Shown: one piece after another, positions 1-8,224 of the stretch
Layout: each line of letters opens with the position of its first letter
Position numbering within the stretch: position 1 is the stretch's first letter
Source of the DNA: Lentzea xinjiangensis
GTDB lineage: Bacteria; Actinomycetota; Actinomycetes; Mycobacteriales; Pseudonocardiaceae
Direction of reading: 5' to 3'
Assembly: GCF_900110955.1 (NCBI RefSeq)
Contig: NZ_FOFR01000021.1
Coordinates: 86,334 to 150,333, forward strand
DNA: 64,000 bases
The notes under the pieces: generated by a model
Databases searched by the model: none
The model's input: only the letters and a program-made list of their open reading frames with translations
Told to the model about the DNA's origin: nothing
Position numbers and translations under genes: made by a program

Positions 1-1066
1 CGGGGATCCTGTTGTGCAGGGCCGCGTTGAGCTGGACGTACAACGAGTTCGTGATGGCGTTCTTGTAGTTCTTGCTCGAACTCCACCACACACCGCCACC
101 GCACACGGAGTCCCAGAACCGGAAGATGTGGTCGGCGCCGATCCGCGCGGTGTTGAGGTACCTGCTGTCCCCGGTCAGGTCGTAGGCGGCCAGCCACGCC
201 AGGCCCCACCAGGCCACGTCGTCGTTGTAGTCGTTGATGAAGTTGCCCTGCCAGGCCCGCACGTTGAGGTCGTAGGTGCGGGCGATGGCGTAGCGGTAGC
301 TGCTCATCCCGGTCACCCGGATGTTGTCGATGACCGCGGTGAGCGCGTTGGCCGAGTTCCACCACCCCGTCGTGTCGAACAAGCCGGTGCCGAGGTTGTA
401 GCGCTCCATCAGCGCCGTCGCCGCGGCCGTCCGGCGTTCACCGGCGTTCCACGTCGTGCGGTACCAACTGGTGCACGCGATCGAGGAGGACCCGGCCGGT
501 CGTCCGCAGGCCCGCAGCAGACCGACCCCGAGGTCGGCCCAGTCGTCGACGTTGAACATCATGGTGCGCCACTCGCCGAAGCCTGCCGGGGCCGCGGTGT
601 TGCCCAGCCTGGACCCGGAGCCCCAGGTGACGCCGGCGTCGAAGGAGCGGTCCAGCCACACCTCGTCCCCCTGCTGGGCGGCGGAGATCACGGCCCATCC
701 CATCGCGTCCGTGTCGTTGAAACGCAGGGAGACCTGCCGTCCTCCGACAGCGACGCTCTGGGCGTGGCGGTTCGACGGCGCGAGCGCGGGATCACGGGCA
801 TCGCAGTACTTGTTGCAGATCACCGCCATCGCGACCGGCGGGGCGCTTCCCGTCGACGGTGGTCCCGCGGTCGGCGGAGCACTGGTGCCGGGCCGGTAGG
901 CGGAGCGCCGTGCGCTGAGGGGCAGGGAGGGATCGCGGTCGTCGCAGTAGTAGTCGCAGTCCACGGTGGCGCTCGGTGGCGCCGGAGCGTCGGCAGTGGA
1001 CTCGGGGGGAACGGCCAGGACGAGCGTGGACACCAGCAGGGGCGCCAGGAACGCAGCTCTCAACAT
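1..1066 (-). CDS. Secreted GH76-family glycoside hydrolase (alpha-1,6-mannanase-like), 3' end outside window
   Basis: The reading frame runs leftwards from an ATG at 1066 and leaves the window, so the C-terminus is missing. The first 20 or so residues form a signal peptide (MLRAAFLAPLLVSTLVLA), so the enzyme is exported. A short cysteine motif occurs twice near the N-terminus (DCDYYCDDRDPSLP and ICNKYCDARDPALA), followed by a beta-rich segment with FNDTDAMGWA and DEVWLDRSFD. The GH76-like helical domain begins at about residue 150 (FDTTGWWNSANALTAVIDN) and contains NDYNDDVAWWGLAW, whose paired aspartates match the catalytic DD of GH76. Family knowledge gives hydrolysis of alpha-1,6-mannan; the exact substrate is inferred. 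A perfect LacI-type palindrome lies 39 bases upstream of the start. Confidence 0.85.
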   Translation of the reverse strand, partial: MLRAAFLAPLLVSTLVLAVPPESTADAPAPPSATVDCDYYCDDRDPSLPLSARRSAYRPGTSAPPTAGPPSTGSAPPVAMAVICNKYCDARDPALAPSNRHAQSVAVGGRQVSLRFNDTDAMGWAVISAAQQGDEVWLDRSFDAGVTWGSGSRLGNTAAPAGFGEWRTMMFNVDDWADLGVGLLRACGRPAGSSSIACTSWYRTTWNAGERRTAAATALMERYNLGTGLFDTTGWWNSANALTAVIDNIRVTGMSSYRYAIARTYDLNVRAWQGNFINDYNDDVAWWGLAWLAAYDLTGDSRYLNTARIGADHIFRFWDSVCGGGVWWSSSKNYKNAITNSLYVQLNAALHNRIP

Positions 1067-1104
1067 GAGACCTCCCGATGCAGGGCGGGTGGTTCGGCAA
1101 TGTG

Positions 1105-1118
1105 TGAGAGCGCTCTCA
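1105..1118. promoter_or_regulatory. LacI/CebR-type operator upstream of the GH76 gene
   Basis: TGAGAGCGCTCTCA is a perfect 14-bp palindrome. It matches 12 of 14 positions of the actinobacterial CebR operator TGGGAGCGCTCCCA and has the central CG typical of LacI-family sites. Its place just upstream of a secreted hydrolase suggests repression that is lifted by an oligosaccharide; which repressor binds is not known. Confidence 0.7.
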
Positions 1119-1204
1119 AGGCCAGGCTAGGGTTCCGGTGTTTCGGCCGTCAATGTTTCTGACCGGTCAGGTTTCCGGTCATGCGTCGAGGCGGGCCTTG
1201 CTGC

Positions 1205-1867
1205 CTAGCGGTTCGCCGGTGTGTAGCGCAGCTGTCCACCGGCGGGCACGAGGTACCCGTTCCAGCGTTGTTCGGGCAGCACGCCGGCCAGTTCGGCGGC
1301 GCTGACGTAGTCGACTTCGAACCCGATCAGGCCGAGCCGGAAGTCGACCTGGCGGAACACCTGGCCCGCCACACCGGCCAGCCACGTGTCCAAGGACGCG
1401 CGCCAGGACAGCGACCGCGCTCCGCCTTCCGGACCGAACGGGAAGCCACCGATGCGCGGCTCCGCCACGGACAACGCGCCGAGCGGGAGGTACAGGGTCA
1501 ACCAGTCCTCGGCGTCTTCGAAGCGCGTGGAGAAGCAACCGAACACGACGGAGCCACCGAACGGTGGCCGTGCGACACCGTGCAGGTGGCCGAACTCCTC
1601 AAGGGACGCGACGGTGACGGGTACCGCGATCTGGTCGGCCGGTTCCCGGTCCCTGCTGCTGTAGCAGCCGGTGATGGCGACTGCCCGCCACAGCGCCGTG
1701 AGCGCACGCTGAAGACGGTCGTCGTCACGATCGCCGACCTCTACCGAGAGTTCGTAGAAGCCGCCGGTCCAGTTCGCCGGTTCGGTGAACGCCATTGGGT
1801 CATGCACCGCCGCAGTGTGGCAAAACTGGTCGTCCTCGTCCCGCGGTTTCTCTCGGGGCATGCGCAT
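1205..1867 (-). CDS. Conserved hypothetical protein
   Basis: A 220-residue soluble protein with no signal peptide, no membrane segment and no enzyme motif that I recognise. It contains FTEPANWTGGFYELSVEVG and a C-terminal part rich in aromatic residues (QRWNGYLVPAGGQLRYTP). The start is uncertain: the ATG at 1867 has no good ribosome binding site, and the internal ATG at 1795 (MAFTEPANW) would begin directly at the ordered part. Proteins with this look occur singly in actinomycetes, but no function is known to me. It is convergent with nothing and lies between the GH76 gene and a divergent PLP enzyme. Confidence 0.6.
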   Translation of the reverse strand: MRMPREKPRDEDDQFCHTAAVHDPMAFTEPANWTGGFYELSVEVGDRDDDRLQRALTALWRAVAITGCYSSRDREPADQIAVPVTVASLEEFGHLHGVARPPFGGSVVFGCFSTRFEDAEDWLTLYLPLGALSVAEPRIGGFPFGPEGGARSLSWRASLDTWLAGVAGQVFRQVDFRLGLIGFEVDYVSAAELAGVLPEQRWNGYLVPAGGQLRYTPANR

Positions 1868-2057
1868 CTGGCGATCACTGTCCGGCGAGGCGGATCGACC
1901 GCGCAGAATCGGTGACCGTGACGGTCACGCTGCCGGTGCCGGAAACGGAGTCCGGAGTCGCGCTGCGGCTGCGGCCGTGACGAGTCGACGACAGCGGCAC
2001 GTGCGTGCCCGTCTGGGAGTGGACGGCCGGAATCGACGCTGTGGCTACGATCCCGGC

Positions 2058-3020
2058 ATGCCCAGGACGCGGCTCGACCTCGACCGGATCCGCGCCGCTC
2101 GCCGCACGATCGATCCCGTCTACCTGGACACGCCGATGTACCGGTGCGATGCGCTGGGACGCCGGCTGGGCTGCACCGTGAGCATCAAGCTGGAAACGGC
2201 GAACCCGGTGCGCAGCTTCAAGGCGCGGGGTACCGAGCTCGTGGCCGGCCTGCTGGCCGAGCAGGGCCGCACCGCCGTGGTGTGCGCCAGCGCCGGCAAC
2301 CTCGGCCAGGCGCTCGCCTGGTCGGGTCGCCGCCGCGGCCTCGGCGTGACGGTCGTGGCCTCGGTGCGCGCCCCCGCCGTCAAGCTCGATCGGATCCGGG
2401 CGCTGGGCGCGGAGCTGGACCTGGTGGACGGCGACTTCGAGATGGCCCGCGAGCGCGCTGCGCGCATCGCGCGTGAGCGCGGCATCCGGTTGCTGGAGGA
2501 CAGTCTCGACATCGAGACCTGTGAGGGTGCCGCGACGATCGGTCTTGAGCTGGCGGGCGGGGAGTCCCCGTTCGACGCTGTCCTGATCGCGTTGGGTGGT
2601 GGTGCGCTGGCCACCGGTGTGGGGCACGTCCTGAAGACCTTGGTGCCGGAGACCGAGGTGATCTGCGTGCAACCCGCGGGCGCACCGGCGTTGACCCGCT
2701 CGTGGCACGAGCGCCGCGTCATCACCACCGAGTCGGCCGGCACCATCGCCGACGGCGTCGCCGGACGGTTCCCCATCCCCGAGGTCTTGGACGACCTGCT
2801 CGTTGTGGCGGACGACGCGGTCCTCGTCCGCGAGTCGTCGATCATCGACGGCATGAGGCTGCTCCTGGAGCACACGGGGCTGGTCGTCGAGCCCTCGGCA
2901 GCTCTCGGCGTCGCCGCTGTCCTGGAGGACCGCGACCGTTTCAGCGGCCGTCACGTCGTCACCGTGATCTGCGGCAGCAACGTCGACCTGGACGCTCACC
3001 GCCGCTGGGTCCACCCGTGA
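2058..3020 (+). CDS. PLP-dependent threonine/serine dehydratase-like enzyme (fold type II)
   Basis: A 320-residue cytoplasmic enzyme of the tryptophan synthase beta fold. The PLP lysine is K55 in the family motif SFKARG, the substrate-side loop is ASAGNLGQALAW, and the phosphate-binding glycine loop is GGGALATG. These identify an ammonia-lyase of the threonine/serine dehydratase group. There is no C-terminal ACT regulatory domain, so it resembles the short catabolic form rather than the biosynthetic, isoleucine-inhibited one. The ATG at 2058 was chosen because the conserved protein begins there; the frame stays open further upstream without conserved sequence. Which amino acid it deaminates cannot be told from the sequence; an amino-acid racemase is an alternative. 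Confidence 0.8.
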   Translation: MPRTRLDLDRIRAARRTIDPVYLDTPMYRCDALGRRLGCTVSIKLETANPVRSFKARGTELVAGLLAEQGRTAVVCASAGNLGQALAWSGRRRGLGVTVVASVRAPAVKLDRIRALGAELDLVDGDFEMARERAARIARERGIRLLEDSLDIETCEGAATIGLELAGGESPFDAVLIALGGGALATGVGHVLKTLVPETEVICVQPAGAPALTRSWHERRVITTESAGTIADGVAGRFPIPEVLDDLLVVADDAVLVRESSIIDGMRLLLEHTGLVVEPSAALGVAAVLEDRDRFSGRHVVTVICGSNVDLDAHRRWVHP

Positions 3021-3143
3021 CGGCACCCCCGCCAAGGCGCCGGACAGCCAGCCCGCCGCCCGAACGTCCTCTTCTGCCGATGAGAGGACGCAAGCCTCCT
3101 GGTTGCGACCGCGCGGTCCGGCCACGGACTGAGAGCCCGTTGT

Positions 3144-3917
3144 CTATACCTTGCTCGCCACCACCATGTAGTTCTCGGCCCCTAGGTTGAACGTGCTCAT
3201 TTCCGTCTGGAGTCCGACCCGGTGCAAATCGACTTCGAGTTCTTCGTATCGGTAGGGCCAGCTCGACAGCAGTTCCGAGCGGGCAAGAACCGATCCAGCC
3301 GTATCCACTTGCGCGACCGCAATCTCGATGTGGTGCTCGTCCTCCCAATTCGGCGCAATGTCCCAGCGGTAGACCACGACGGCATCGCGACCGTTCCGGT
3401 GGACGAGTCGGTCACTGATGTCCAGACGGGAACCTCTGGCCCTCACGAGTTCCCACGTGCGGGAGGTGAGTACCAAGCGCCCGCCACGGCGCAGAAGCCG
3501 TGACATCGACTCCAGAGCAGCAACTCTGCCTCGCGCGCCCTCGGCATGGTGCAGCGAGTTGCCAACGCAGAACACCATGTCGAAGGTGCCGTCATCGAAA
3601 TGGTCGGGCAACTCTTGCCAGTCCGCCCGCACTGTCCGGACAGATGCCCTGAACTGCTCGGACAACTCCGCAGTCCGACGAACCATCGCTTCGCTGGCGT
3701 CAGTTGCGACAACGTGCATGCCAAGACCGGCGAGGCCAACTGCCAACTGTCCGGTCCCGCACGAACAATCGAGGACGTGAGCGTCCGACGGCACGAGATC
3801 GAGGACGTCATCGAACGACGAAGCGAACTCGGCCGGAGTCAGCTTTGCATCTGAGATGAGCCACTCGTACACCTCGGCAAGCGCGTTATAGCCACTCACA
3901 ACTACTACCTCCGTCAC
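3144..3917 (-). CDS. Class I SAM-dependent methyltransferase, atypical base composition
   Basis: A 257-residue soluble enzyme with a Rossmann-type SAM domain: motif I is VLDCSCGTGQLAVGLA, the acidic residue after strand 2 is in VVATDASEAM, and motif IV is FDMVFCVGNSLHH. The overall shape is like glycine/sarcosine-type and related small-molecule N-methyltransferases, but the substrate is unknown. The coding sequence is visibly less GC-rich, especially at third positions, than the genes to its left and right, and it lies next to an IS5-family remnant. Both point to acquisition by transfer. The start is the ATG at 3917 (MTEVVVVSGYNALAEVYEW), and no partner gene is present. Confidence 0.75.
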   Translation of the reverse strand: MTEVVVVSGYNALAEVYEWLISDAKLTPAEFASSFDDVLDLVPSDAHVLDCSCGTGQLAVGLAGLGMHVVATDASEAMVRRTAELSEQFRASVRTVRADWQELPDHFDDGTFDMVFCVGNSLHHAEGARGRVAALESMSRLLRRGGRLVLTSRTWELVRARGSRLDISDRLVHRNGRDAVVVYRWDIAPNWEDEHHIEIAVAQVDTAGSVLARSELLSSWPYRYEELEVDLHRVGLQTEMSTFNLGAENYMVVASKV

Positions 3918-4028
3918 GCGGCAGACTCACGGTGGCCATCAGTACATCAGCGGGGCAAGTCGGTCACCAATGGTTTTCGCAAGGGCAACACGGCCGCGCA
4001 TGCCGCAGAGCGTGTTGCTTAAGAGGCC

Positions 4029-4320
4029 TTAACGCAATGACTGGTGGCGTTGCAGGCGTCGCCAGCAGATGATCGAGCAGGCGAGGCTGAGGAAGGCCTC
4101 GTGGATGTCGTCGCGGTCTCCCACCGGATGCGCAAGCGGCGGAACCAATGCAGCAACGCCAGGGTTTGCTCGACAGCCCATCGGTGCACGCCCAGCCGGA
4201 GCCATGCTCGACGCCGCGGCGGGCGATGAGCGGCCGGATGCCCTTGGCACGGACCTGCTTGCGGTACTTGTCGTGGTCGTAGGCGCGGTCGGCGTAGACC
4301 TGGGCAGGTCTACGCTGAAG
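4029..4320 (-). pseudogene. IS5-family transposase remnant (C-terminal part, frameshifted)
   Basis: One frame on the minus strand (about 4195-4310) encodes YADRAYDHDKYRKQVRAKG and IARRGVEHG, the second-aspartate region of IS5-family DDE transposases. A different frame (4029 to about 4120) encodes DDIHEAFLSLACSIICWRR, the usual C-terminal end. At least one frameshift and loss of the segment between them break the gene, and the N-terminal half is missing. The same IS type left a second remnant at about 36,970-37,462, with almost the same sequence over the shared part. Confidence 0.85.
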
Positions 4321-4778
4321 CTACTGACCTGCAGTAGAAGACACGAAATCTTGGTTCGCGCAACGGGGAAGACCGCGCGGGTTACCTCCACCGACGAGAT
4401 TGCGCGCAAGTTCCACTGCCGAGGGTGAGTCGCCGCAGGTCATGACGCTGACAGTGGGGGAACTTGGCCCGGACAGGCCATGCAATGACGCGTCGCGCAA
4501 CAGGATGCATGTCTGAATTCTTGTCCGCTGCGTTGATTCCCGATCGACCGTTGGGCTTCGCTCCACGCATCTTCGCCGACAGGCAGTTGTCGTCATGTTC
4601 GCGGAACTTCCGCACCTGCCGCCGACCGTGCTGGACGGCTGCGCGCCCATACGAGAAGCGGATGTCTTCCGAGTTCCTCTCCGCTGACCGGTGGCACGTG
4701 AGCAGAACCTGCTTGGGCCGAAGGTGTACCGCTCCGCGCCCGAACGCGGACCGATGCCGAGAGCGGAAGCACGGCGAA
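4321..4778. other. Stretch without a recognisable gene
   Basis: This stretch is less GC-rich than its surroundings and carries no reading frame with a domain or a convincing ribosome binding site. Given the transposase remnant on its left side it is probably debris of the same insertion or transfer event. No terminal inverted repeat could be placed with confidence. Confidence 0.5.
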
Positions 4779-5480
4779 TCAGCCGCCGATGACCGCCGCG
4801 AGGGCGGCGCCCGCGGTGGCGGTGCGACCTGTCGTGTGCTGGTAGCGGCGCACGATGTCGCGGTGGCGCGATCGTCGCCCGAGTCGCCGCTCGGCACGCA
4901 GGAGCGGGTTGCGGTGCGGTGGCGGGAAAGCGGCGGCCAGTTCGCCGATGAGCGCCGGGAGGTCGACGTCCGCGAGTGCCCACGCGACACCGGGGTCCAG
5001 GGCGAGCAAGGCGAGGGCGAGGTGTTCCTGCCGGTGCTCGCGTTCGCGGCGAGCGAGCGCCAGGCGCAGTGATGCCTCGTACGCCGCTTGGGCGTCCAGG
5101 CCCAACGGCGGGTTCAGCCGTGCGCACCGCTGTCTGGCCGCGGCCGCACCGAGCGGCAGCAGTGGTTCGCGCGCCGGCGCGCGGTCCAGCAACGCGATGC
5201 CTGCTCGCCGGGCCAACGCGTCGAGCTCGACACCCAGCACGGCCAGCGCCTCCCGATCCGCTGCCGCGCCCGCCCCGCTGGGCTCGGCGGCACGAGCCGC
5301 TCGTTCGACCACTGCTGTCGTCACGCCGTGCCTGCCGAGGATGGCGGCGACGGTGCCGTTGTCCAGGGTGAGAGCGAGGAGCAGGTGTTCGGCGCCGGTG
5401 CGCGGATGTCCGAGAGCGCGAGCAGACATCAGCGCCTCACGCACCACCCGCCCCAGTTCAGGGTGCTCGCCCTGGAACAT
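4779..5480 (-). CDS. Clp N-terminal (Clp_N) repeat protein without ATPase domain
   Basis: A 233-residue protein made of two Clp_N-like helical repeats. The first begins MFQGEHPELGRVVREALMSA and continues RTGAEHLLLALTLDNG, which is the classic Clp_N pattern; the second covers about residues 125-190 (AAYEASLRLALARRE and HLALALLALDP). There is no Walker motif, so it cannot unfold proteins itself. Such free Clp_N proteins may act as substrate adaptors or decoys, which is inference. Its ATG overlaps the TGA of the upstream HTH gene by one base, so the two are translationally coupled and probably act together. Confidence 0.8.
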   Translation of the reverse strand: MFQGEHPELGRVVREALMSARALGHPRTGAEHLLLALTLDNGTVAAILGRHGVTTAVVERAARAAEPSGAGAAADREALAVLGVELDALARRAGIALLDRAPAREPLLPLGAAAARQRCARLNPPLGLDAQAAYEASLRLALARREREHRQEHLALALLALDPGVAWALADVDLPALIGELAAAFPPPHRNPLLRAERRLGRRSRHRDIVRRYQHTTGRTATAGAALAAVIGG

Positions 5481-5698
5481 CAGACCTCCACGTGACGGTG
5501 GTGCTTGCGGTGCACGGTCTGCTTGGTGACGCCGAGCCGCAGCGCGATGTCCCGCCAGGACCAGCCCGCACGCCGCGCGGACGCCACCTGTTCGGCCTCC
5601 AAGCGCTCCACCAGCTGACGGAGGCGGGCCACGGCGCGCAGCCCGGCGTCCGGATCGGGGTTGCCGACGGCCTGCTCCAGATCTGCTGCCAGCGACAC
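5480..5698 (-). CDS. Small helix-turn-helix protein paired with Clp_N protein
   Basis: A 72-residue protein. Residues about 20-42 form a helix and residues about 46-68 a helix-turn-helix (GWSWRDIALRLGVTKQTVHR) with a basic tail KHHRHVEV. It is probably a DNA-binding protein. It is the first gene of a two-gene operon with the Clp_N protein, the reading frames touching by one base. Pairing of a minimal HTH protein with a free Clp_N protein recurs in actinomycetes, and the Clp_N partner may bind or stabilise the regulator; this is inference. Confidence 0.75.
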   Translation of the reverse strand: MSLAADLEQAVGNPDPDAGLRAVARLRQLVERLEAEQVASARRAGWSWRDIALRLGVTKQTVHRKHHRHVEV

Positions 5699-5819
5699 GC
5701 CGTCAGCATATGCTGACGCCTGTTACGTCGTCAACACATGCTGACGGAACGCGCCACGCCGGGTTGTCCCGAAATCGACGATGGCCTGGCAGACCACTCT
5801 GCCCGGCGCACCGCCTCGG

Positions 5820-6212
5820 TCATGAGACGGGCTGCTGACCCGGCCCCTGCTGCTTCTGGATCAGCGTGAAGGCCTCGTCCACCGACTGGCACACCGGCAG
5901 CACCTGGCTCAGGGCGCTGGCCATCATGGGACGCACCGCCGCGACCTGGTTGGCCACGATCGCGAATCCCACACCCTCACGCTGTGCCCGGCCGTACAGC
6001 TCCAGCAGCATCGACAACGCCGACGAGCCCATGAAGTCCACGGCCAGCTCCACCACCAGGCCGGCTGGATCCTTGCCCACGTGGTCGAACAGGGCCGTTC
6101 CGACCGCATCGACGCTGACCATGTCGAGCTCGCCGCTGATCACAGCGACGAGCACGCCGTCGTGGTCGGTCGTCTGCATGCTGGCCGTCGACGCCGTCTC
6201 GCTCGAAGTCAC
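5820..6212 (-). CDS. STAS-domain anti-sigma factor antagonist
   Basis: A protein of about 130 residues with a single STAS domain. The domain contains GELDMVSVDAVGTAL, VVELAVDFMGSSALSML and FAIVANQVAAVRPMM, the order seen in anti-anti-sigma factors. The serine pair in FMGSSAL is the usual phosphorylation site used by partner kinases. I chose the GTG at 6212 because GGTGAGG lies six bases upstream; a TTG at 6227 is also in frame. No anti-sigma kinase or sigma factor gene is adjacent, so the partners are encoded elsewhere. It probably works in the partner-switching network for stress sigma factors. Confidence 0.8.
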   Translation of the reverse strand: MTSSETASTASMQTTDHDGVLVAVISGELDMVSVDAVGTALFDHVGKDPAGLVVELAVDFMGSSALSMLLELYGRAQREGVGFAIVANQVAAVRPMMASALSQVLPVCQSVDEAFTLIQKQQGPGQQPVS

Positions 6213-6606
6213 TGAACACCTCACCAAGAAATCCGGACCTGTTCCTCTGAGCGATGTTACGAAGCGCGACGCCCCGCGGCATGATCACCGCGTTGCCGGC
6301 GTTTCGCCACTGCGCGTTCTCGACGTGCGGCAAGGGCCGTGAGCTGCGGACATGGTTCATCACCGCGTGTGGCACGACACACAGGTGTCCGGCAAGTTCG
6401 GCCGAACGCCTGAGCCCTGCCACGATCGTTCTCTTTCGGGTGGTCACGGCGTCGCGATGAAGATTCGCGCCCTCACCGGTTATTCCCGTGCGGTGATGCG
6501 GAACCCGTTTCCCGTCGTGACGACCGGCAGTGCTCCTGGCGGAGGACCGCACCTGAGCGGATGCCGTCGCGACTTCGGACGAGGCTATCCACAGAGGACG
6601 GTTGCT
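6213..6606. other. Intergenic region with no gene seen
   Basis: Between the divergent STAS and lipoprotein genes. It should hold both promoters. Open frames here have no domain and no ribosome binding site. AGAGGA lies eight bases before the lipoprotein GTG at 6607. Confidence 0.5.
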
Positions 6607-8202
6607 GTGCCGGAACATCGTGATTTCAAGCCTTCTGGAGCCGTCGCGGCCGGGTGGCGCACCCCGGCGCGGAAGCGCTGGTCCCTCGCCGTGGTGCTGT
6701 CCCTGCTCGTGACGGGCTGCACCGCCGGACCGTTCGGACTCACGTCCAGCGGCACGTCCGGCGTGGTGACGGCCCAGGTCGCCGCGCCATCCGAGAAGAC
6801 CACCGTGCTGGACGCCGAGCCCGGCGCGGGGTCGGCGATCGCCGTGAGCTCCGCCCTGTTCCGCAGCTCCCCCGTCGTGGTGGTGGCCGCGGAGTCCGAT
6901 CGCGAGGCCCTGGCCGGCGCGGGAGCGCTCGCGGAGCGGCTCGGGGTACCGGTGCTCCAGCTTCCCGCCTCGACCTTGGCGGAGCCGGGCACCGCGGCCG
7001 TGCGCGACGAGGTGGGACGGCTGTCACCGCAGGTGGTGCTCACCGTCGGCGCCGACGCGCGCCGTGAGGTCGAAGCGTGGGCTGGCAAGGCGAAGGTGGT
7101 CGGGATCGACGCGCCGGAGGGCGGTGCCACGACGACCGAACTGCCCGCCGGGCTGCCGGCCGTCGAGCCCGCCGGTCCCGTGGACGTGACGGTGCTGTCG
7201 GACAAGGGCCGTGACGACGCCGCCGCGGTCGCCACGGCGCGGGCGGCGGGGGCGCGGATCGTCTCGCTGCGGGGCGTCGACCCGAGGAGCGACGCGGCCG
7301 CGACCGACGCACTGCGCTCGCAGCCGTCGGCGGCGCTGCTGGCGCTGGGCAAGGACTTCGGCCCGCCGGACCGGCTGCGCAAGCGGGTCGACGCGGTGGG
7401 CCGGGGTGGTTCGCTGCCCGGCGGCGGGCAGGTGCTCTTCCCCGGCAGGATGCTGGTCTGCCTCTACGGCCACCCGGACGGGCCCGCGCTCGGCGCGCTC
7501 GGTGAGCAGGACCTCGAAGGAAGCATCGCCCGCGTCAAGGGGCTGGCCGCCGAGTACGACCCGCTCAGCGACGTTCCCGTCGTGCCGACCCTGGAGATCA
7601 TCGCCACCGTCGCGCAGAGCTCCCCCGGCCCGGACGGCGACTACTCGAGCGAGACCGACGTCGAGTCGTTGCGCCCGTGGGTGGAGAGGGCCGGGCAGGA
7701 GGGCGTCTACGTGATCCTGGACCTGCAACCGGGCCGGGCTCGTCTGCTGGACCAGGCGAAGCGCTACGCGCCGCTGCTGGAGCTGTCCCACGTCGGCCTG
7801 GCCGTCGACCCGGAGTGGAAGCTCGGGCCCGGCCAGGTGCCGCTGCAGCAGATCGGCGGTGTCGACGCCGCGGAGATCAACGAGGTCTCGGCGTGGCTCG
7901 CCGACCTGACCGCCGCGAAGCAACTGCCGCAGAAGCTGCTCGTGGCACACCAGTTCCAGCTCTCGATGATCCGCGACGAGCAGGCGCTCGACACCACCCG
8001 CGACGAGGTGCAACTGCTGATCCACATGGACGGCCAGGGCACAACCGGCCAGAAGGTGTCCACCTGGGAGTCCGTGGTCGGAGCTCGGCCGGGCAACCTC
8101 CCGATGGGTTGGAAGAACTTCTACGACGAGGACAAGCCGATGCTCACCCCGCAGCAGACCATGTCCTACGAACCGAAACCGTCGATGGTCTCCTACCAGT
8201 GA
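6607..8202 (+). CDS. Lipoprotein with cell-wall-binding-like repeat region
   Basis: A 531-residue protein starting at a GTG eight bases after AGAGGA. After a basic segment (PARKRW) comes a hydrophobic signal and the lipobox LLVTGC with the lipidated cysteine at residue 38, so it is anchored to the outer face of the membrane. Residues about 70-210 carry alternating motifs such as SSALFRSSPVVVVAAESD and LAERLGVPVLQLP, as in cell wall binding repeat 2 proteins. The C-terminal half (ILDLQPGRARLLDQAKRY, HVGLAVDPEWKLG) has the appearance of a TIM-barrel-like domain but shows no certain catalytic residues. Homologues are conserved and uncharacterised. Function unknown, probably envelope-associated. 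Confidence 0.75.
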   Translation: MPEHRDFKPSGAVAAGWRTPARKRWSLAVVLSLLVTGCTAGPFGLTSSGTSGVVTAQVAAPSEKTTVLDAEPGAGSAIAVSSALFRSSPVVVVAAESDREALAGAGALAERLGVPVLQLPASTLAEPGTAAVRDEVGRLSPQVVLTVGADARREVEAWAGKAKVVGIDAPEGGATTTELPAGLPAVEPAGPVDVTVLSDKGRDDAAAVATARAAGARIVSLRGVDPRSDAAATDALRSQPSAALLALGKDFGPPDRLRKRVDAVGRGGSLPGGGQVLFPGRMLVCLYGHPDGPALGALGEQDLEGSIARVKGLAAEYDPLSDVPVVPTLEIIATVAQSSPGPDGDYSSETDVESLRPWVERAGQEGVYVILDLQPGRARLLDQAKRYAPLLELSHVGLAVDPEWKLGPGQVPLQQIGGVDAAEINEVSAWLADLTAAKQLPQKLLVAHQFQLSMIRDEQALDTTRDEVQLLIHMDGQGTTGQKVSTWESVVGARPGNLPMGWKNFYDEDKPMLTPQQTMSYEPKPSMVSYQ

Positions 8203-8224
8203 CGCTGCCTGCGGCACGGCGGGA

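Noticed and set aside
4464..5072. Long forward frame across the IS-adjacent stretch and the Clp_N gene
   Set aside because: No domain or ribosome binding site, and it runs antisense to a clear Clp_N gene; it is explained by high GC.
7024..8217. Long minus-strand frame under the lipoprotein gene
   Set aside because: The arginine/histidine/valine-rich translation shows no domain, and the plus strand encodes a clear lipoprotein.
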